Of a stretch of 64,000 nt of DNA, positions 51,426-61,502 are shown piece after piece; positions within the stretch are counted from its first letter, which is position 1, and each line of letters starts with the position of its first letter. A model generated the notes under the pieces. The model made no database searches, was not told the DNA's origin, and saw nothing but the letters and a program-made list of their open reading frames with translations. The stretch spans positions 4,216,001-4,280,000 of the forward strand of contig NZ_CP025624.1 in assembly GCF_002874965.1 (NCBI RefSeq). The letters run 5' to 3'. The stretch is from Pseudomonas sp. NC02. GTDB taxonomy: Bacteria; Pseudomonadota; Gammaproteobacteria; Pseudomonadales; Pseudomonadaceae. A program made the translations under genes and the position numbers.

Positions 51426-52742
51426 ATGCCCTACTTTCCCGCGGTCGAAAAAATCCTCTATGAAGGCCCCGATAGCGACTCTCCCCTGGCCTTCCGGCAC
51501 TACGATGCAAACAAGCTGATCCTCGGCAAACCGATGCGCGAGCACCTGCGGATGGCCGCGTGTTACTGGCACAACTTCGTCTGGCCCGGCAGTGACATGT
51601 TCGGCTCCGGCACCTTCCAGCGGCCCTGGCAGCAACCAGGGGAAGCCCTGCAAGTGGCACGCGGCAAGGCCGAAGCGGCGTTCGAGTTTTTCTCCAAGCT
51701 GGGCATCGACTACTACAGCTTCCACGACACCGACGTGGCCCCCGAAGGCGCAAGCCTGGCGGAGTACCGCGACAACTTTGCGCGGATGGTCGACCAGCTC
51801 GAAGGCCATCAGGAACAGACCGGTATCCGGCTGCTGTGGGGCACTGCCAACTGCTTCAGCAACCCGCGCTTTGCCGCCGGCGCCGCCAGTAACCCGAACC
51901 CGGAAGTGTTTGCCTATGCGGCGGCCCAGGTATTCAGCGCGATGAATGCCACCCACCGTCTCAAGGGCTCCAGCTATGTGTTGTGGGGCGGCCGCGAAGG
52001 CTACGAGACCCTGCTCAATACCGACCTCAAGCGCGAGCGCGAGCAACTCGGGCGGTTCATGCGCATGGTGGTCGAGCACAAATACAAGATCGGCTTCACC
52101 GGCGAGCTGTTTATCGAGCCCAAGCCACAGGAGCCCACCAAGCACCAATACGACTACGACAGCGCCACCGTGTTTGGCTTCCTGCATCAGTTCGGCCTGG
52201 AGAAAGAGATCAAGGTCAACATCGAGGCCAACCATGCCACCCTCGCCGGCCACAGCTTTCACCATGAGATCGCCACCGCCGCGTCCCTGGGCATTTTCGG
52301 CAGCATCGACGCCAACCGTGGCGACCCGCAGAACGGCTGGGACACCGACCAGTTCCCCAACAGCGTCGAGGAGCTGACCCTGGTCACCTACGAGGTACTC
52401 AAGGCCGGTGGCTTCAAGGGAGGTGGCTACAACTTCGACTCCAAGGTACGCCGCCAAAGCCTCGACGAAGTGGACCTGTTCCATGGCCACGTGGCCGCAA
52501 TGGACGTGCTGGCGCTGTCCCTGGAACGTGCCGCCGCCATGGTGCAGAACGACGCCCTCGAACAGTTCAAGGCCCAGCGGTATGCCGGCTGGGACCAATC
52601 CTTCGGGCGTGCCGTGCTTGGCGGCGACTTCAGCCTGGCGTCGCTGGCCGAGCATGCCTTCAGCCACCATCTGAACCCACAAGCCGTGAGTGGCCGCCAG
52701 GAGATGCTCGAAGGCGTAGTGAATCGCTTTATCTACCCATGA
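51426..52742 (+). CDS. xylA: D-xylose isomerase
   Basis: 438 residues, the class II length. Active-site signatures are [13 protein letters not shown] (catalytic His), [36 protein letters not shown] in parts (metal-binding Glu), [17 protein letters not shown] and [20 protein letters not shown] (second metal site). It converts D-xylose to D-xylulose with Mg, Mn or Co. AAGGAT precedes the ATG at 51426. It is the first gene of xylAFGH; no xylulokinase gene lies in the window. Confidence 0.97.
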   Translation: MPYFPAVEKILYEGPDSDSPLAFRHYDANKLILGKPMREHLRMAACYWHNFVWPGSDMFGSGTFQRPWQQPGEALQVARGKAEAAFEFFSKLGIDYYSFHDTDVAPEGASLAEYRDNFARMVDQLEGHQEQTGIRLLWGTANCFSNPRFAAGAASNPNPEVFAYAAAQVFSAMNATHRLKGSSYVLWGGREGYETLLNTDLKREREQLGRFMRMVVEHKYKIGFTGELFIEPKPQEPTKHQYDYDSATVFGFLHQFGLEKEIKVNIEANHATLAGHSFHHEIATAASLGIFGSIDANRGDPQNGWDTDQFPNSVEELTLVTYEVLKAGGFKGGGYNFDSKVRRQSLDEVDLFHGHVAAMDVLALSLERAAAMVQNDALEQFKAQRYAGWDQSFGRAVLGGDFSLASLAEHAFSHHLNPQAVSGRQEMLEGVVNRFIYP

Positions 52743-52799
52743 CCGCTACGCTCCAGGTCCAGCAGTGCGTCTAAACAACAATAAAAGGGACTCACCATC

Positions 52800-53801
52800 A
52801 TGAAACACCTGAAAACCGTCTTGCTCACCAGCGTTCTGGCACTGCTTTCCAATTCGGTCATGGCCGACGCGGCCCATCCGAAAATCGGCTTTTCCATCGA
52901 CGACCTGCGCCTTGAACGCTGGGCCCGCGACCGCGATTATTTCACCGCCGCCGCCGAGCAGTTGGGCGCCAAGGTCTATGTGCAATCGGCAGACGCCAAC
53001 GAACAGCGGCAGATCTCGCAGATTGAAAACCTGATCTCCCGGGGCGTCGACGTGATTGTGATCGTGCCGTTCAATGCCACGGTGCTGAACAACGTGGTGG
53101 CCGAGGCCAAGAAAGCCGGGGTGAAAGTGCTGTCCTACGACCGGCTGATTTTGAATGCCGATATCGACGCCTACATCTCCTTCGATAACGAAAAGGTCGG
53201 CGAGATGCAGGCCCAGGGCGTGTTGAACGCGCAGCCTAAAGGCAATTACTTCCTGCTGGGCGGCGCACCTACCGACAACAACGCGAAGATCCTGCGCCAG
53301 GGCCAGATGAAGGTGCTGCAGCCTTCGATCGACAAGGGCGACATCAAGATTGTCGGCCAGCAATGGGTCAAGGAATGGAACCCCACCGAAGCCCTGAGCA
53401 TTGTCGAAAACGCCCTGACCGCCAACAGCAATAAGATCGACGGCATCGTCGCCTCCAACGACGCCACCGCCGGCGGCGCGATCCAGGCCCTGGCGGCACA
53501 AAAACTCGCGGGCAAGGTGCCGGTCTCGGGCCAGGATGCCGACCTCGCCGCGATCAAGCGCGTGATCGCCGGCACCCAGACCATGACCGTCTACAAGCCC
53601 CTGAAGCTGCTGGCGTCCGAGGCGGCCAAGCTCTCGGTGCAACTGGTGCGTGACGAGAAACCGGCCTACAACTCGCAGTACGACAACGGCAGCAAACAGG
53701 TGTCGAGCATCCTGCTCAAGCCGACCGCGTTGACCAAGGACAACGTCAACGTGCTGGAAGAAGACGGGTTCTACACCAAAGCGCAAATCGCCGGGCAGTA
53801 A
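52800..53801 (+). CDS. xylF: D-xylose ABC transporter, periplasmic binding protein
   Basis: 333 residues. A signal peptide (VLLTSVLALLSNSVMA) precedes a type I sugar-binding fold: KIGFSIDDLRLERWARDRDYF, SADANEQRQISQIENLISRGVDVIVIVPFN in parts, and VASNDATAGGAIQALAAQKL with GQDADLAAIKRVIAGTQTMTVYKP. This is XylF in every recognisable block. AAGGGA lies upstream of the ATG. Confidence 0.96.
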   Translation: MKHLKTVLLTSVLALLSNSVMADAAHPKIGFSIDDLRLERWARDRDYFTAAAEQLGAKVYVQSADANEQRQISQIENLISRGVDVIVIVPFNATVLNNVVAEAKKAGVKVLSYDRLILNADIDAYISFDNEKVGEMQAQGVLNAQPKGNYFLLGGAPTDNNAKILRQGQMKVLQPSIDKGDIKIVGQQWVKEWNPTEALSIVENALTANSNKIDGIVASNDATAGGAIQALAAQKLAGKVPVSGQDADLAAIKRVIAGTQTMTVYKPLKLLASEAAKLSVQLVRDEKPAYNSQYDNGSKQVSSILLKPTALTKDNVNVLEEDGFYTKAQIAGQ

Positions 53802-53869
53802 GCGTACGGCTCACTGCAGGGGCGGTTTGAGGCCGCTCCTGCCTTTTCGCTGTGGAATGAGTGCCCGCC

Positions 53870-55429
53870 ATGTCCGACTACCTGCTGGAAATGAACAACA
53901 TCGTCAAGACCTTCGGCGGCGTCAAAGCCCTGAATGGCATCGACATCAAGGTAAAACCCGGGGAATGCGTAGGGTTGTGCGGCGAGAACGGCGCCGGCAA
54001 ATCGACCCTGATGAAAGTGCTGTCGGCGGTGTATCCCCACGGCACCTGGGACGGCGAAATCCTTTGGGACGGCCAGCCGTTGCGCGCCCACTCCATCGCC
54101 GAAACCGAAGCCTGCGGCATCGTGATCATCCATCAGGAACTGACCCTGGTACCCGACCTCTCGGTGGCCGAAAACATCTTCATGGGCCACGAGCTGACAC
54201 TGCCCGGCGGGCGCATGAACTACCCCGCCATGATGCACCGTGCCGAAGCCCTGATGCGCGAGCTGAAAGTGCCGGACATGAACGTCGCCCTGCCCGTTTC
54301 GCAATACGGCGGCGGCTACCAGCAACTGGTGGAAATCGCCAAGGCCCTGAACAAGCAGGCGCGCCTGCTGATCCTCGACGAACCCTCCTCGGCGCTGACC
54401 CGCTCGGAAATCGAGGTGCTGCTGGACATCATCCGTGGGCTCAAGGCCAAGGGCGTCGCCTGCGTGTACATCTCCCACAAGCTCGATGAGGTCTCGGCCA
54501 TCTGCGACACCATCGCGGTGATCCGCGACGGCAAACACATCGCGACCACGGCCATGGCCGAGATGGACGTGTCGCGCATCATCACGCAGATGGTCGGCCG
54601 TGAGATGAGCAACCTCTACCCCACCGAACCCCATGCGGTCGGCGAGGTGCTGTTCGAGGCGCGCAACATCACCTGCCACGACGTCGATAATCCGAGCCGC
54701 AAGCGGGTGGACAATGTCTCGTTCAGCCTGCGCCGTGGCGAAATCCTCGGCATCGCCGGGCTGGTGGGCGCCGGCCGCACGGAACTGGTGTCGGCGCTGT
54801 TCGGCAGCTACCCCGGGCGCTACCAAGGCGAGGTATGGCTGGATGGCAAACCGATTGATACACGCACGCCGCTGAAGTCGATTCGCGCCGGGCTGTGCAT
54901 GGTCCCGGAAGACCGCAAGCGCCAGGGCATCGTCCCGGACCTGGGCGTTGGGCAAAACATCACCCTGGCGGTGCTGGACCGTTTCTCGCACCTGACGCGC
55001 ATCGATGCCGAGGCGGAACTGGGCAGCATCGAGCAGGAAATCAAGCGCATGCACCTGAAGACGGCAAACCCGTTCCTGCCGATCACCAGCCTCTCCGGCG
55101 GCAACCAGCAGAAGGCCGTACTGGCCAAGATGCTCCTGACCAAACCCCGGGTGCTGATCCTCGACGAACCGACCCGTGGCGTGGACGTGGGCGCCAAATA
55201 TGAGATCTACAAATTGATGGGCGCGCTGGCGGCCGAAGGCGTGTCGATCATCATGGTGTCCTCGGAGCTGGCCGAGGTGCTGGGGGTCTCCGACCGGGTG
55301 CTGGTGATCGGCGAGGGCCAGTTGCGCGGCGACTTCATCAACCAGGGCCTGACCCAGGAACAGGTGCTCGCCGCCGCCCTCAGCCAACCGAACGGGCATG
55401 ACAATAATAATGATCGGAAGTCCGCGTAA
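53870..55429 (+). CDS. xylG: D-xylose ABC transporter, ATP-binding protein
   Basis: 519 residues with two fused nucleotide-binding domains, as in RbsA/XylG. The first has Walker [10 protein letters not shown], signature [16 protein letters not shown] and Walker [12 protein letters not shown]. The second has a degenerate Walker A ([10 protein letters not shown]), signature [15 protein letters not shown] and Walker [15 protein letters not shown]. It powers xylose import with XylH and XylF. Its TAA is followed immediately by the ATG of xylH. Confidence 0.96.
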   Translation: MSDYLLEMNNIVKTFGGVKALNGIDIKVKPGECVGLCGENGAGKSTLMKVLSAVYPHGTWDGEILWDGQPLRAHSIAETEACGIVIIHQELTLVPDLSVAENIFMGHELTLPGGRMNYPAMMHRAEALMRELKVPDMNVALPVSQYGGGYQQLVEIAKALNKQARLLILDEPSSALTRSEIEVLLDIIRGLKAKGVACVYISHKLDEVSAICDTIAVIRDGKHIATTAMAEMDVSRIITQMVGREMSNLYPTEPHAVGEVLFEARNITCHDVDNPSRKRVDNVSFSLRRGEILGIAGLVGAGRTELVSALFGSYPGRYQGEVWLDGKPIDTRTPLKSIRAGLCMVPEDRKRQGIVPDLGVGQNITLAVLDRFSHLTRIDAEAELGSIEQEIKRMHLKTANPFLPITSLSGGNQQKAVLAKMLLTKPRVLILDEPTRGVDVGAKYEIYKLMGALAAEGVSIIMVSSELAEVLGVSDRVLVIGEGQLRGDFINQGLTQEQVLAAALSQPNGHDNNNDRKSA

Positions 55430-56566
55430 ATGAACCAGGTCAAACAGCTCTTCACCCGCTACAAAATGCTCGCCCTGTTGATCGCCGTGGTGCTGATCTG
55501 GGTGTTTTTCAGCTGGCAGACCGAAGGCGGTTTCCTGACCCCGCGCAACCTGTCGAACCTGCTGCGGCAGATGTCCATTACCGGCATCCTGGCCTGCGGC
55601 ATGGTGCTGGTGATCATCAGCGGCGAGATCGACCTGTCGGTGGGCTCGATGCTCGGTTTGCTCGGCGGCGTCGCGGCGATCCTGGATGTGGTTTATCACA
55701 TTCCCCTGCCGCTGAACCTGGCCATCGTCGCCCTCTGTGGCTTGCTGATTGGCCTGGGCAACGGCTACATGACCGCGTACCTGCGCATCCCCTCCTTCAT
55801 CGTCGGCCTGGGCGGCATGCTCGCGTTTCGCGGGGTGCTGCTGGGCATTACCGGCGGCACCACGATTGCACCGGTTTCGCCACAACTGGTGTACATCGGC
55901 CAGGGTTACCTGCCGACGGTGGTCGGGGTGATTCTCGGCGTGCTGCTGTTCGGGCTGGCGATATTCCTGACCTGGCGCCAACGCCACAACCGCGCCCTGC
56001 ACGGCTTGGCGCTGCCGTCGATGCTGCGCGACAGCGTGCGCGTGGTGTTGATCGGTTTCGTGCTGGCCGGCTTCGTCTACACCCTCAACAGCTACGACGG
56101 CATTCCCGTGCCGGTGCTGCTGCTTCTGGTGCTGCTGGGGGTGTTCAGCTACGTCACCAGCCAGACCGTCTTTGGCCGGCGCATCTACTCGGTGGGCAGC
56201 AACATGGAAGCCACACGCCTGTCGGGAATCAACGTGCAGGCGGTCAAACTGTGGATCTTCGGGATCATGGGCGTGATGTGCGCCCTCGCCGGGCTGGTCA
56301 ACACCGCGCGCCTGGCGGCCGGTTCACCCTCGGCGGGCAACATGGGCGAACTGGATGCTATCGCGGCGTGCTTTATCGGCGGTACATCGATGCGCGGCGG
56401 TTCGGGCACGGTGTACGGCGCCCTGCTCGGCGCACTGGTGATCAGCAGCCTGGACAACGGCATGTCGATGCTCGACGTGGACAGCTACTGGCAGATGATC
56501 GTCAAGGGCAGCATCCTGGTGCTGGCGGTGTGGGTGGATGTGAGTACACGGACGGGGCGTCGCTGA
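55430..56566 (+). CDS. xylH: D-xylose ABC transporter, permease
   Basis: 378 residues with about ten membrane helices, e.g. KMLALLIAVVLIWVFFSW, ILACGMVLVIISGEIDLSVGSMLGLLGG (in parts; the SGEIDLSVGS motif is typical of sugar permeases of this family), and AACFIGGTSMRGGSGTVYGALLGAL near the end. It forms the membrane channel of XylFGH. The ATG abuts the xylG stop codon. Confidence 0.96.
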   Translation: MNQVKQLFTRYKMLALLIAVVLIWVFFSWQTEGGFLTPRNLSNLLRQMSITGILACGMVLVIISGEIDLSVGSMLGLLGGVAAILDVVYHIPLPLNLAIVALCGLLIGLGNGYMTAYLRIPSFIVGLGGMLAFRGVLLGITGGTTIAPVSPQLVYIGQGYLPTVVGVILGVLLFGLAIFLTWRQRHNRALHGLALPSMLRDSVRVVLIGFVLAGFVYTLNSYDGIPVPVLLLLVLLGVFSYVTSQTVFGRRIYSVGSNMEATRLSGINVQAVKLWIFGIMGVMCALAGLVNTARLAAGSPSAGNMGELDAIAACFIGGTSMRGGSGTVYGALLGALVISSLDNGMSMLDVDSYWQMIVKGSILVLAVWVDVSTRTGRR

Positions 56567-56657
56567 GGTTGGGGCAATGGCATGGAGCTTGCTCTTGACC
56601 AGCAGGCGGCCGATATCGGCCTCGACTTGAGCAGAAACGACCCACGAGGCACATGCC

Positions 56658-56837
56658 ATGCACAGTTTGTTCTTTGCAACCGCTCAGATGATCAACGGCC
56701 GCGTACAGTCCGTTGATTCCATGGACAAACATCCGGACCCTAGGGCAATGCCCCTTGAACTGCAGGCAAAGCTTGGCATCGCCCTTGGGCTGCTGGCCCT
56801 CGGCAGCTGTTTCGCGCTGTGGTTGATCGGCGCCTGA
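56658..56837 (+). CDS. Small single-pass membrane protein, 59 aa
   Basis: ATG to TGA with GAGG about 9 bases upstream. A polar N-terminal part (TAQMINGRVQSVDSMDKHPD) precedes one C-terminal membrane helix (KLGIALGLLALGSCFALWLI). It lies 91 bases after xylH on the same strand and might be read from that operon. Unknown function; supported only by coding shape and ribosome site. Confidence 0.45.
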   Translation: MHSLFFATAQMINGRVQSVDSMDKHPDPRAMPLELQAKLGIALGLLALGSCFALWLIGA

Positions 56838-56878
56838 GCCTGCCCCAAAAAGAGGCTGGTGTTACCGCCCGGGCAACT

Positions 56879-58465
56879 CTATCGGGCGGTCCGGATCATG
56901 TCGGCAGCTTTTTCGCCGATCATGATGCACACCGAGTTGGGGTTGCCTGAAATCAGGGTCGGCATGATCGACGCATCGGCCACCCGCAGCCCTTCGATGC
57001 CATGCACCTTGAGGTCCGGCCCCACCACTGCCCGCTCATCCACACCCATGCGACAGGTGCCGGATGGATGCAGTGCGGCGTGGGCTTCCTGATGGCAAAA
57101 CCGCTTCATCGCTTCGCGCGAGCGCACGGTGGGTTCCGGTACATGCCGACGAGCCACGTAGGGTTTGAAGGCCGCCTGGGCCATGATCTGTTCGCCCACC
57201 AGGCAACCGTCCACCAGGCTTTCAATGTCGTACGGATCGGAAAAGTAGTTGGGCACGATGCGCGGCGGGGACATCGGGTCGGCGGAGTAAAGCTCCACAT
57301 AGCCCCTGGACCTTGGCCGTATCTGCCCCAGGTTCAACGTGCAGCCATTGCCGCCGGGCACCGAATCCACACCCTCTTCGATGCCCGCGCCCACCACCAT
57401 GAAATACTGGATATCCGGGTGCACCGCCGTCTTGTCGCCCCACCAGAACGCCCCGCCTTCAATCAGGTTGGACGCCGCCGGGCCTTGCCGGAACAACGCG
57501 TACTGCAACCCCGCCATAAGCTTCCACCAGGGTTTTTTGTACTTGTCGTAGCTGTGGGGGCCGGTCAGCTCATACACCAGTGAAATTTCGATATGGTCCT
57601 GCAGGTTCTGCCCCACACCGGGCAAATCCTGAACCACTTTGATCCAGTGTTTTTCCAGCTGCTCAGCGGGCCCGATCCCCGACAACATCAGCAACCGGGG
57701 TGAGTTGATGGCGCCGCAGGACAGGATGATTTCCTTGTCGGCGTGCATCACCTGGCGCACGCCCTTCTCCAGGTATTCGATGCCGACGGCCTTGTTGCCC
57801 TGCATCAGGATACGCAGCACCCGGCAGCCGGTCTTCACCGTCAGGTTCTTGCGCGACTTGGCCGGCGCCAGGTAGGCCACGGCGGCACTGCTGCGAAAGC
57901 CGTTTTTGGCGGTGATCTGGTACAGCCCGCAGCCCTCGGGCTGGCCCGAGTTGAAATCTTCGTTATAGGGCAATCCAAACTGCTGGCAGGCCCGCAGCCA
58001 GACTTTGGTCAAGGGGTGGATATTGATCGGGTCCGACACCCCCAACGGCCCGCCGACACCGTGCACCTCGTTGCAGAACCGCTCGTTGTCCTCGGCCTTT
58101 TTGAAGTACGGCAACACGTCTTTATACGACCACCCGGCGGCGCCCTGTTCGGCCCAACCGTCGTAGTCGGCGGGTACGCCACGGATATAAATCATCGCAT
58201 TCACCGAGCTGCCGCCCCCGAGCACGCTGGCCTGGACCATGGTCGGCGTTTCGCTGCGGTGCTGGTCCTCGGTCGGCTCCCACGCATAACGCTTGAGCAG
58301 CGGGCCCTGGGCGGTCTTGTAGTAGGCGCCGGGAATATGGATGTAAGGGCTGCGATCCCGCGGGCCTTCCTCGAACAGCACCACCGACGCTCCCGCATCC
58401 TCACTCAGGCGCGATGCGACTGTGCAGCCCGTGGAGCCGCCCCCGATTACGATGAAATCCACCAT
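56879..58465 (-). CDS. GMC-family FAD-dependent oxidoreductase
   Basis: 528 residues. The FAD-binding loop DFIVIGGGSTGCTVASRL, GMC signature 1 (ASVLGGGSSVNAMIYIRG) and signature 2 (GAINSPRLLMLSGIGP) are intact. The catalytic His is in LHPSGTCRMG, with the second C-terminal motif SGNPNSVCIMIGEKAA. No signal peptide, so cytosolic. Relatives oxidise alcohols, choline or sugars (C2 or C3 positions). As the last gene of a minus-strand unit with an isomerase-like TIM barrel, two GH3-like proteins and a Gfo/Idh/MocA enzyme, oxidation of a sugar or glycoside is the likeliest role (inference); choline dehydrogenase is an alternative by similarity. Confidence 0.9.
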   Translation of the reverse strand: MVDFIVIGGGSTGCTVASRLSEDAGASVVLFEEGPRDRSPYIHIPGAYYKTAQGPLLKRYAWEPTEDQHRSETPTMVQASVLGGGSSVNAMIYIRGVPADYDGWAEQGAAGWSYKDVLPYFKKAEDNERFCNEVHGVGGPLGVSDPINIHPLTKVWLRACQQFGLPYNEDFNSGQPEGCGLYQITAKNGFRSSAAVAYLAPAKSRKNLTVKTGCRVLRILMQGNKAVGIEYLEKGVRQVMHADKEIILSCGAINSPRLLMLSGIGPAEQLEKHWIKVVQDLPGVGQNLQDHIEISLVYELTGPHSYDKYKKPWWKLMAGLQYALFRQGPAASNLIEGGAFWWGDKTAVHPDIQYFMVVGAGIEEGVDSVPGGNGCTLNLGQIRPRSRGYVELYSADPMSPPRIVPNYFSDPYDIESLVDGCLVGEQIMAQAAFKPYVARRHVPEPTVRSREAMKRFCHQEAHAALHPSGTCRMGVDERAVVGPDLKVHGIEGLRVADASIMPTLISGNPNSVCIMIGEKAADMIRTAR

Positions 58466-58514
58466 GACAACCTCAGATCTTTTTAGTATTCAGCCAGTGT
58501 CGAAACGCGCGTTA

Positions 58515-59396
58515 TCAACCGACCAGGCCGGTTAACAGCGTCTTCAATTGTTGGGCGACGGCGTAGCTGTTCTGCTGCTGCTGTTTTTTGCAGAACAACT
58601 CACAACTCCACCACCCGGCGTAACCGGTGGCCTTTACCGCGGCGGTCCACTCGACCAGATCGAGCACGCCGCTGCCGGTGGGCACATCGCGCAGCACTTC
58701 CTCATTCGGGATACCGCCTTCGAAGGCCAGTGAGTCGCAGATATGCACGCCGTAGATCACGTCCTTGTCGAGCCGGGCGACGTCCGCAGGGGTCACGCCG
58801 CTGGTAAAGCAATGCCAATAGTCGATCACCATCTTCACGTTGCTGCGCCCGGTGCGTTCGATCAGCTGCAGTTGGTGATCCAGGGTGTTGAGTGGCGTCC
58901 AGGACAAGGCTTCGAGGTAGAGCAGCAGACCGTATTGCCTGGCCACATCGGCCAACTCCGCCAGGTTGCTTGCCGTGCGGGCGTATTGTTCGGCCTGATC
59001 CAGGCCCAGCAAGCCTGAGTAATGCAGGCTCTTGCCGGTCGCCTGAAAATCAATCACCGCCTGTACATTGATCGGACCGGTGAGGACTTGAACGCCTTTG
59101 GCGCCCACCAGATTGGCCAGCTCAAATAGCCGCCGGGCTTCTTTGAACAGGTCGTCACGCTCGTCACCCTGACGTTCGATATCCCGCAGGTAGCCGATGC
59201 CGGTGACAGGCACGTCGTTGAGCAGTGCTTGAAGCTCTGACTCGGTATAGCCGGCCTGCAGATACGCCTCCAGCTTGCCGCTGTTGATCTCCAGCGCGTC
59301 AAAACCCAGCGTCCGGGCGATGTCGATATCCATCGCCAGGGTCGAGTGTTTCGCAACGGTGGAATGCAGGGCGAGGACGTTATTTTGGGTTGCCAT
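58515..59396 (-). CDS. Sugar phosphate isomerase/epimerase-family TIM barrel
   Basis: 293 residues of the xylose isomerase-like TIM-barrel fold. Metal-site regions are LLLYLEALSWTPLNT (Glu), VKMVIDYWHCFTSG (Asp, His), VHICDSLAFEGGIPNEEVL and a C-terminal WWSCELFCKKQQQQN (Glu). Members epimerise or isomerise ketoses, or act as beta-eliminating enzymes on 3-keto glycosides. It overlaps the upstream GH3-like gene by 17 bases and precedes the GMC gene by 49 bases, so it is in the same operon. Confidence 0.87.
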   Translation of the reverse strand: MATQNNVLALHSTVAKHSTLAMDIDIARTLGFDALEINSGKLEAYLQAGYTESELQALLNDVPVTGIGYLRDIERQGDERDDLFKEARRLFELANLVGAKGVQVLTGPINVQAVIDFQATGKSLHYSGLLGLDQAEQYARTASNLAELADVARQYGLLLYLEALSWTPLNTLDHQLQLIERTGRSNVKMVIDYWHCFTSGVTPADVARLDKDVIYGVHICDSLAFEGGIPNEEVLRDVPTGSGVLDLVEWTAAVKATGYAGWWSCELFCKKQQQQNSYAVAQQLKTLLTGLVG

Positions 59397-60420
59397 ATGG
59401 CGCTCCTACGGTTGAACAGCGATCAGCCAAGGCACCAACGGCCAACGCCGCGGCGTCCAGCCGCGCTTGGGGCAAGAGGCCCTCGGCGACGGCGGCGACA
59501 ATCGCCCGAACGATCTGCGGCACGTGGGGCATAGCCTTTGCGGAAATCAGTAATAAGTCGGCCCCGGCATTCAGCGCGGCCACTGCGACCTCGCCGAGGG
59601 ACATCTGGCCGATGGTTGAGCGGTGATCGAGGTCGATGGTCATCACCAGCCCCTTGAAGCCCAACTCCTGGCGCAACACGCCGATCAATTCAGGCGACAC
59701 CGAGGCTGCCGTGGGCGGTGTGCATGCGGCGAATATCGCCGGGCCCATCATCACCGCATCGGCGCCAGCGTCGATCCCGGCCTGAAACCCGGGCCAGAAG
59801 GCCCGCAGTTGCTGCATGGACTCGCTGACCACCGCCGTTTCAGTCGACGGCTGCTGAAACAGCACCGGGTGCCCGGGGAAGTGCTTCAGGGTGCTGGCCA
59901 TCCCGGCCCGCCGCACGCCGCGCACATACGCACCGACCATCGCCGCCGTCTGGTGAACATCGCCCGACAGCGTGCGCCCCGCCAGCCACACATTACGGCC
60001 GCCGACCACATCCGCCGTCGGCGACAGCAGCAGGTTGACCCCGGTCGCCCGCGCGGCGGTGGCGACCTTGAAGCACGCCTGCTCCAGCGCCGCACAATCC
60101 ATCGCCCGGGCCACATCGGGCTCCGGCAGCGCCGGGGTCACCCCTTGCAAGCGGTGCACGGCGGAGATGTCGGCATCGGCTGCCAGCAGCAGCGGCCCAC
60201 CCAGTTCGGTGGCCGTGCCGGTAAAACGCTGCCAGATGTCCAGGGTTTCGGCTTGCAGGCGCCTGGCGCTCATTTTTCCGCTGACGTATTCCTCTCCCGT
60301 CTCGCCAAACAACAGGCTGCGCCCGCCATTGCCGAGGAACCGACGCACGTCATCCGTCATCTGCACGTCCAGCAATACCGGGAACAGTACGCCGTAGGCC
60401 TTGCGGTCATTCGCGCTCAT
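59380..60420 (-). CDS. GH3-family-like protein lacking the canonical nucleophile
   Basis: 346 residues from ATG 60420 (CAGGAAACC upstream). It aligns along its length with the GH3-like protein encoded just upstream (opening AYGVLFPVLLDVQMTDDVRRFL against AYSVLLPAFGDLHLDDNVRRYL). It keeps KHFPGH, but where the paralog has GLIISDDLDA it reads GLVMTIDLDH, so the Asp that acts as nucleophile in GH3 enzymes is replaced by Ile262. The His region after KHFPGH is also altered (PVLFQQPS). It may be a non-catalytic partner or act by another mechanism. It overlaps its neighbours by 14 and 17 bases. Confidence 0.85.
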   Translation of the reverse strand: MSANDRKAYGVLFPVLLDVQMTDDVRRFLGNGGRSLLFGETGEEYVSGKMSARRLQAETLDIWQRFTGTATELGGPLLLAADADISAVHRLQGVTPALPEPDVARAMDCAALEQACFKVATAARATGVNLLLSPTADVVGGRNVWLAGRTLSGDVHQTAAMVGAYVRGVRRAGMASTLKHFPGHPVLFQQPSTETAVVSESMQQLRAFWPGFQAGIDAGADAVMMGPAIFAACTPPTAASVSPELIGVLRQELGFKGLVMTIDLDHRSTIGQMSLGEVAVAALNAGADLLLISAKAMPHVPQIVRAIVAAVAEGLLPQARLDAAALAVGALADRCSTVGAPYGNPK

Positions 60421-61438
60421 GGCTGGTTTCCTGGGTGGCGATTGCCAGTTGACGGACCTTGGCAGCGGCGTCCAACAGAACCTGGCGGTCCAGGGTGCCT
60501 TCGTGGACGGCGGCGACAATCGCCTCGGCGATGCTGTCCAGGCCTGACTCGCTGGACACCAGCAACAGGTGCGCACCGGCCACCAGGGAGGCTACGGCGG
60601 TATCGGGGATGGTGTTGCCGCGCAGGATCGACACGGCGTCCAGGTCATCGGAAATGATCAGGCCTTCGAAGCCCAGGGTGTCACGCAGTACGCCGATGAC
60701 CTTCGACGAGGTGGACGCCGACTGCTGCGCATCAATCGCAGGAAATACCGCCGGGCCAGGCATGACGGCTTTTACGCCGGTGGCGATGACCTGCTTGAAT
60801 ACTTCAAGATTGTCATGCAGCAATTCCAGCGGCCCCGGCACGGTGGCTTCGGCAATGGCCGGATCGTGCTCGGTGACGTAGTGCCCGGGAAAGTGCTTGG
60901 CAGTGGCGATCACACCCGCGCGCTGCACCCCGCGGATAAACGCGCAGGACACTCGGCTGACTTCCACTGGATCCGCGCCCAGGTGCCGGTTGTGCAGCCA
61001 TGGATTGACGCCGGTGACCACGTCCACGATGGGCGCCAGGAACAGATTCACACCCAGCCCGCGGGCCGCGGCGGCCATCTCGAAGCAACGTTGCTCGAGG
61101 TCCTCGGCGCCGAGGTCCTGGAGCTGCGCCCGGGTAGCGACCGCCGGGACCAGTTGGTGCAGGCGTTCGATTCCGCCGAGTTCCTGGTCTACCGCGATCA
61201 GCACCGCAGAGCCCGCCAGCGCCGTGGCTTCCTTGACGATACTGATGAAATCGGCTTTGGACTCGCCCGCCTTGCGCGCCGGGCTCATGCCTCGGCCCAC
61301 GTATTCATCCCGGGTTTCCCCAAGCAACAGGGACACACCACCACGGCTCAGGTAACGGCGCACATTGTCGTCCAGGTGCAAATCCCCGAATGCGGGAAGC
61401 AGTACCGAATACGCGGCGCGATGCAGTTCGCTTGACAT
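60407..61438 (-). CDS. Glycoside hydrolase family 3 protein (NagZ-like single domain)
   Basis: 343 residues, the size of single-domain GH3 enzymes such as NagZ. The substrate-binding KHFPGH motif (TAKHFPGHYVTEHDPAI) and the nucleophile region GLIISDDLDAVSILRG (Asp264) are present. The NagZ-type general acid/base pair DSH is not exactly kept (TEHD instead), so the substrate may differ from N-acetylglucosamine. It is cytosolic. It is the second gene of the operon, 64 bases after the Gfo/Idh/MocA gene. Confidence 0.87.
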   Translation of the reverse strand: MSSELHRAAYSVLLPAFGDLHLDDNVRRYLSRGGVSLLLGETRDEYVGRGMSPARKAGESKADFISIVKEATALAGSAVLIAVDQELGGIERLHQLVPAVATRAQLQDLGAEDLEQRCFEMAAAARGLGVNLFLAPIVDVVTGVNPWLHNRHLGADPVEVSRVSCAFIRGVQRAGVIATAKHFPGHYVTEHDPAIAEATVPGPLELLHDNLEVFKQVIATGVKAVMPGPAVFPAIDAQQSASTSSKVIGVLRDTLGFEGLIISDDLDAVSILRGNTIPDTAVASLVAGAHLLLVSSESGLDSIAEAIVAAVHEGTLDRQVLLDAAAKVRQLAIATQETSHERE

Positions 61439-61502
61439 TGTTTTTCCTCAACAGCGTTTGGGTGAGTCGTTGGATGCGCAGCGGTGCCACGCATGAAATC
61501 AA

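Noticed and set aside
53771..56002. 743-aa minus-strand frame
   Set aside because: Antisense to xylG and xylH.
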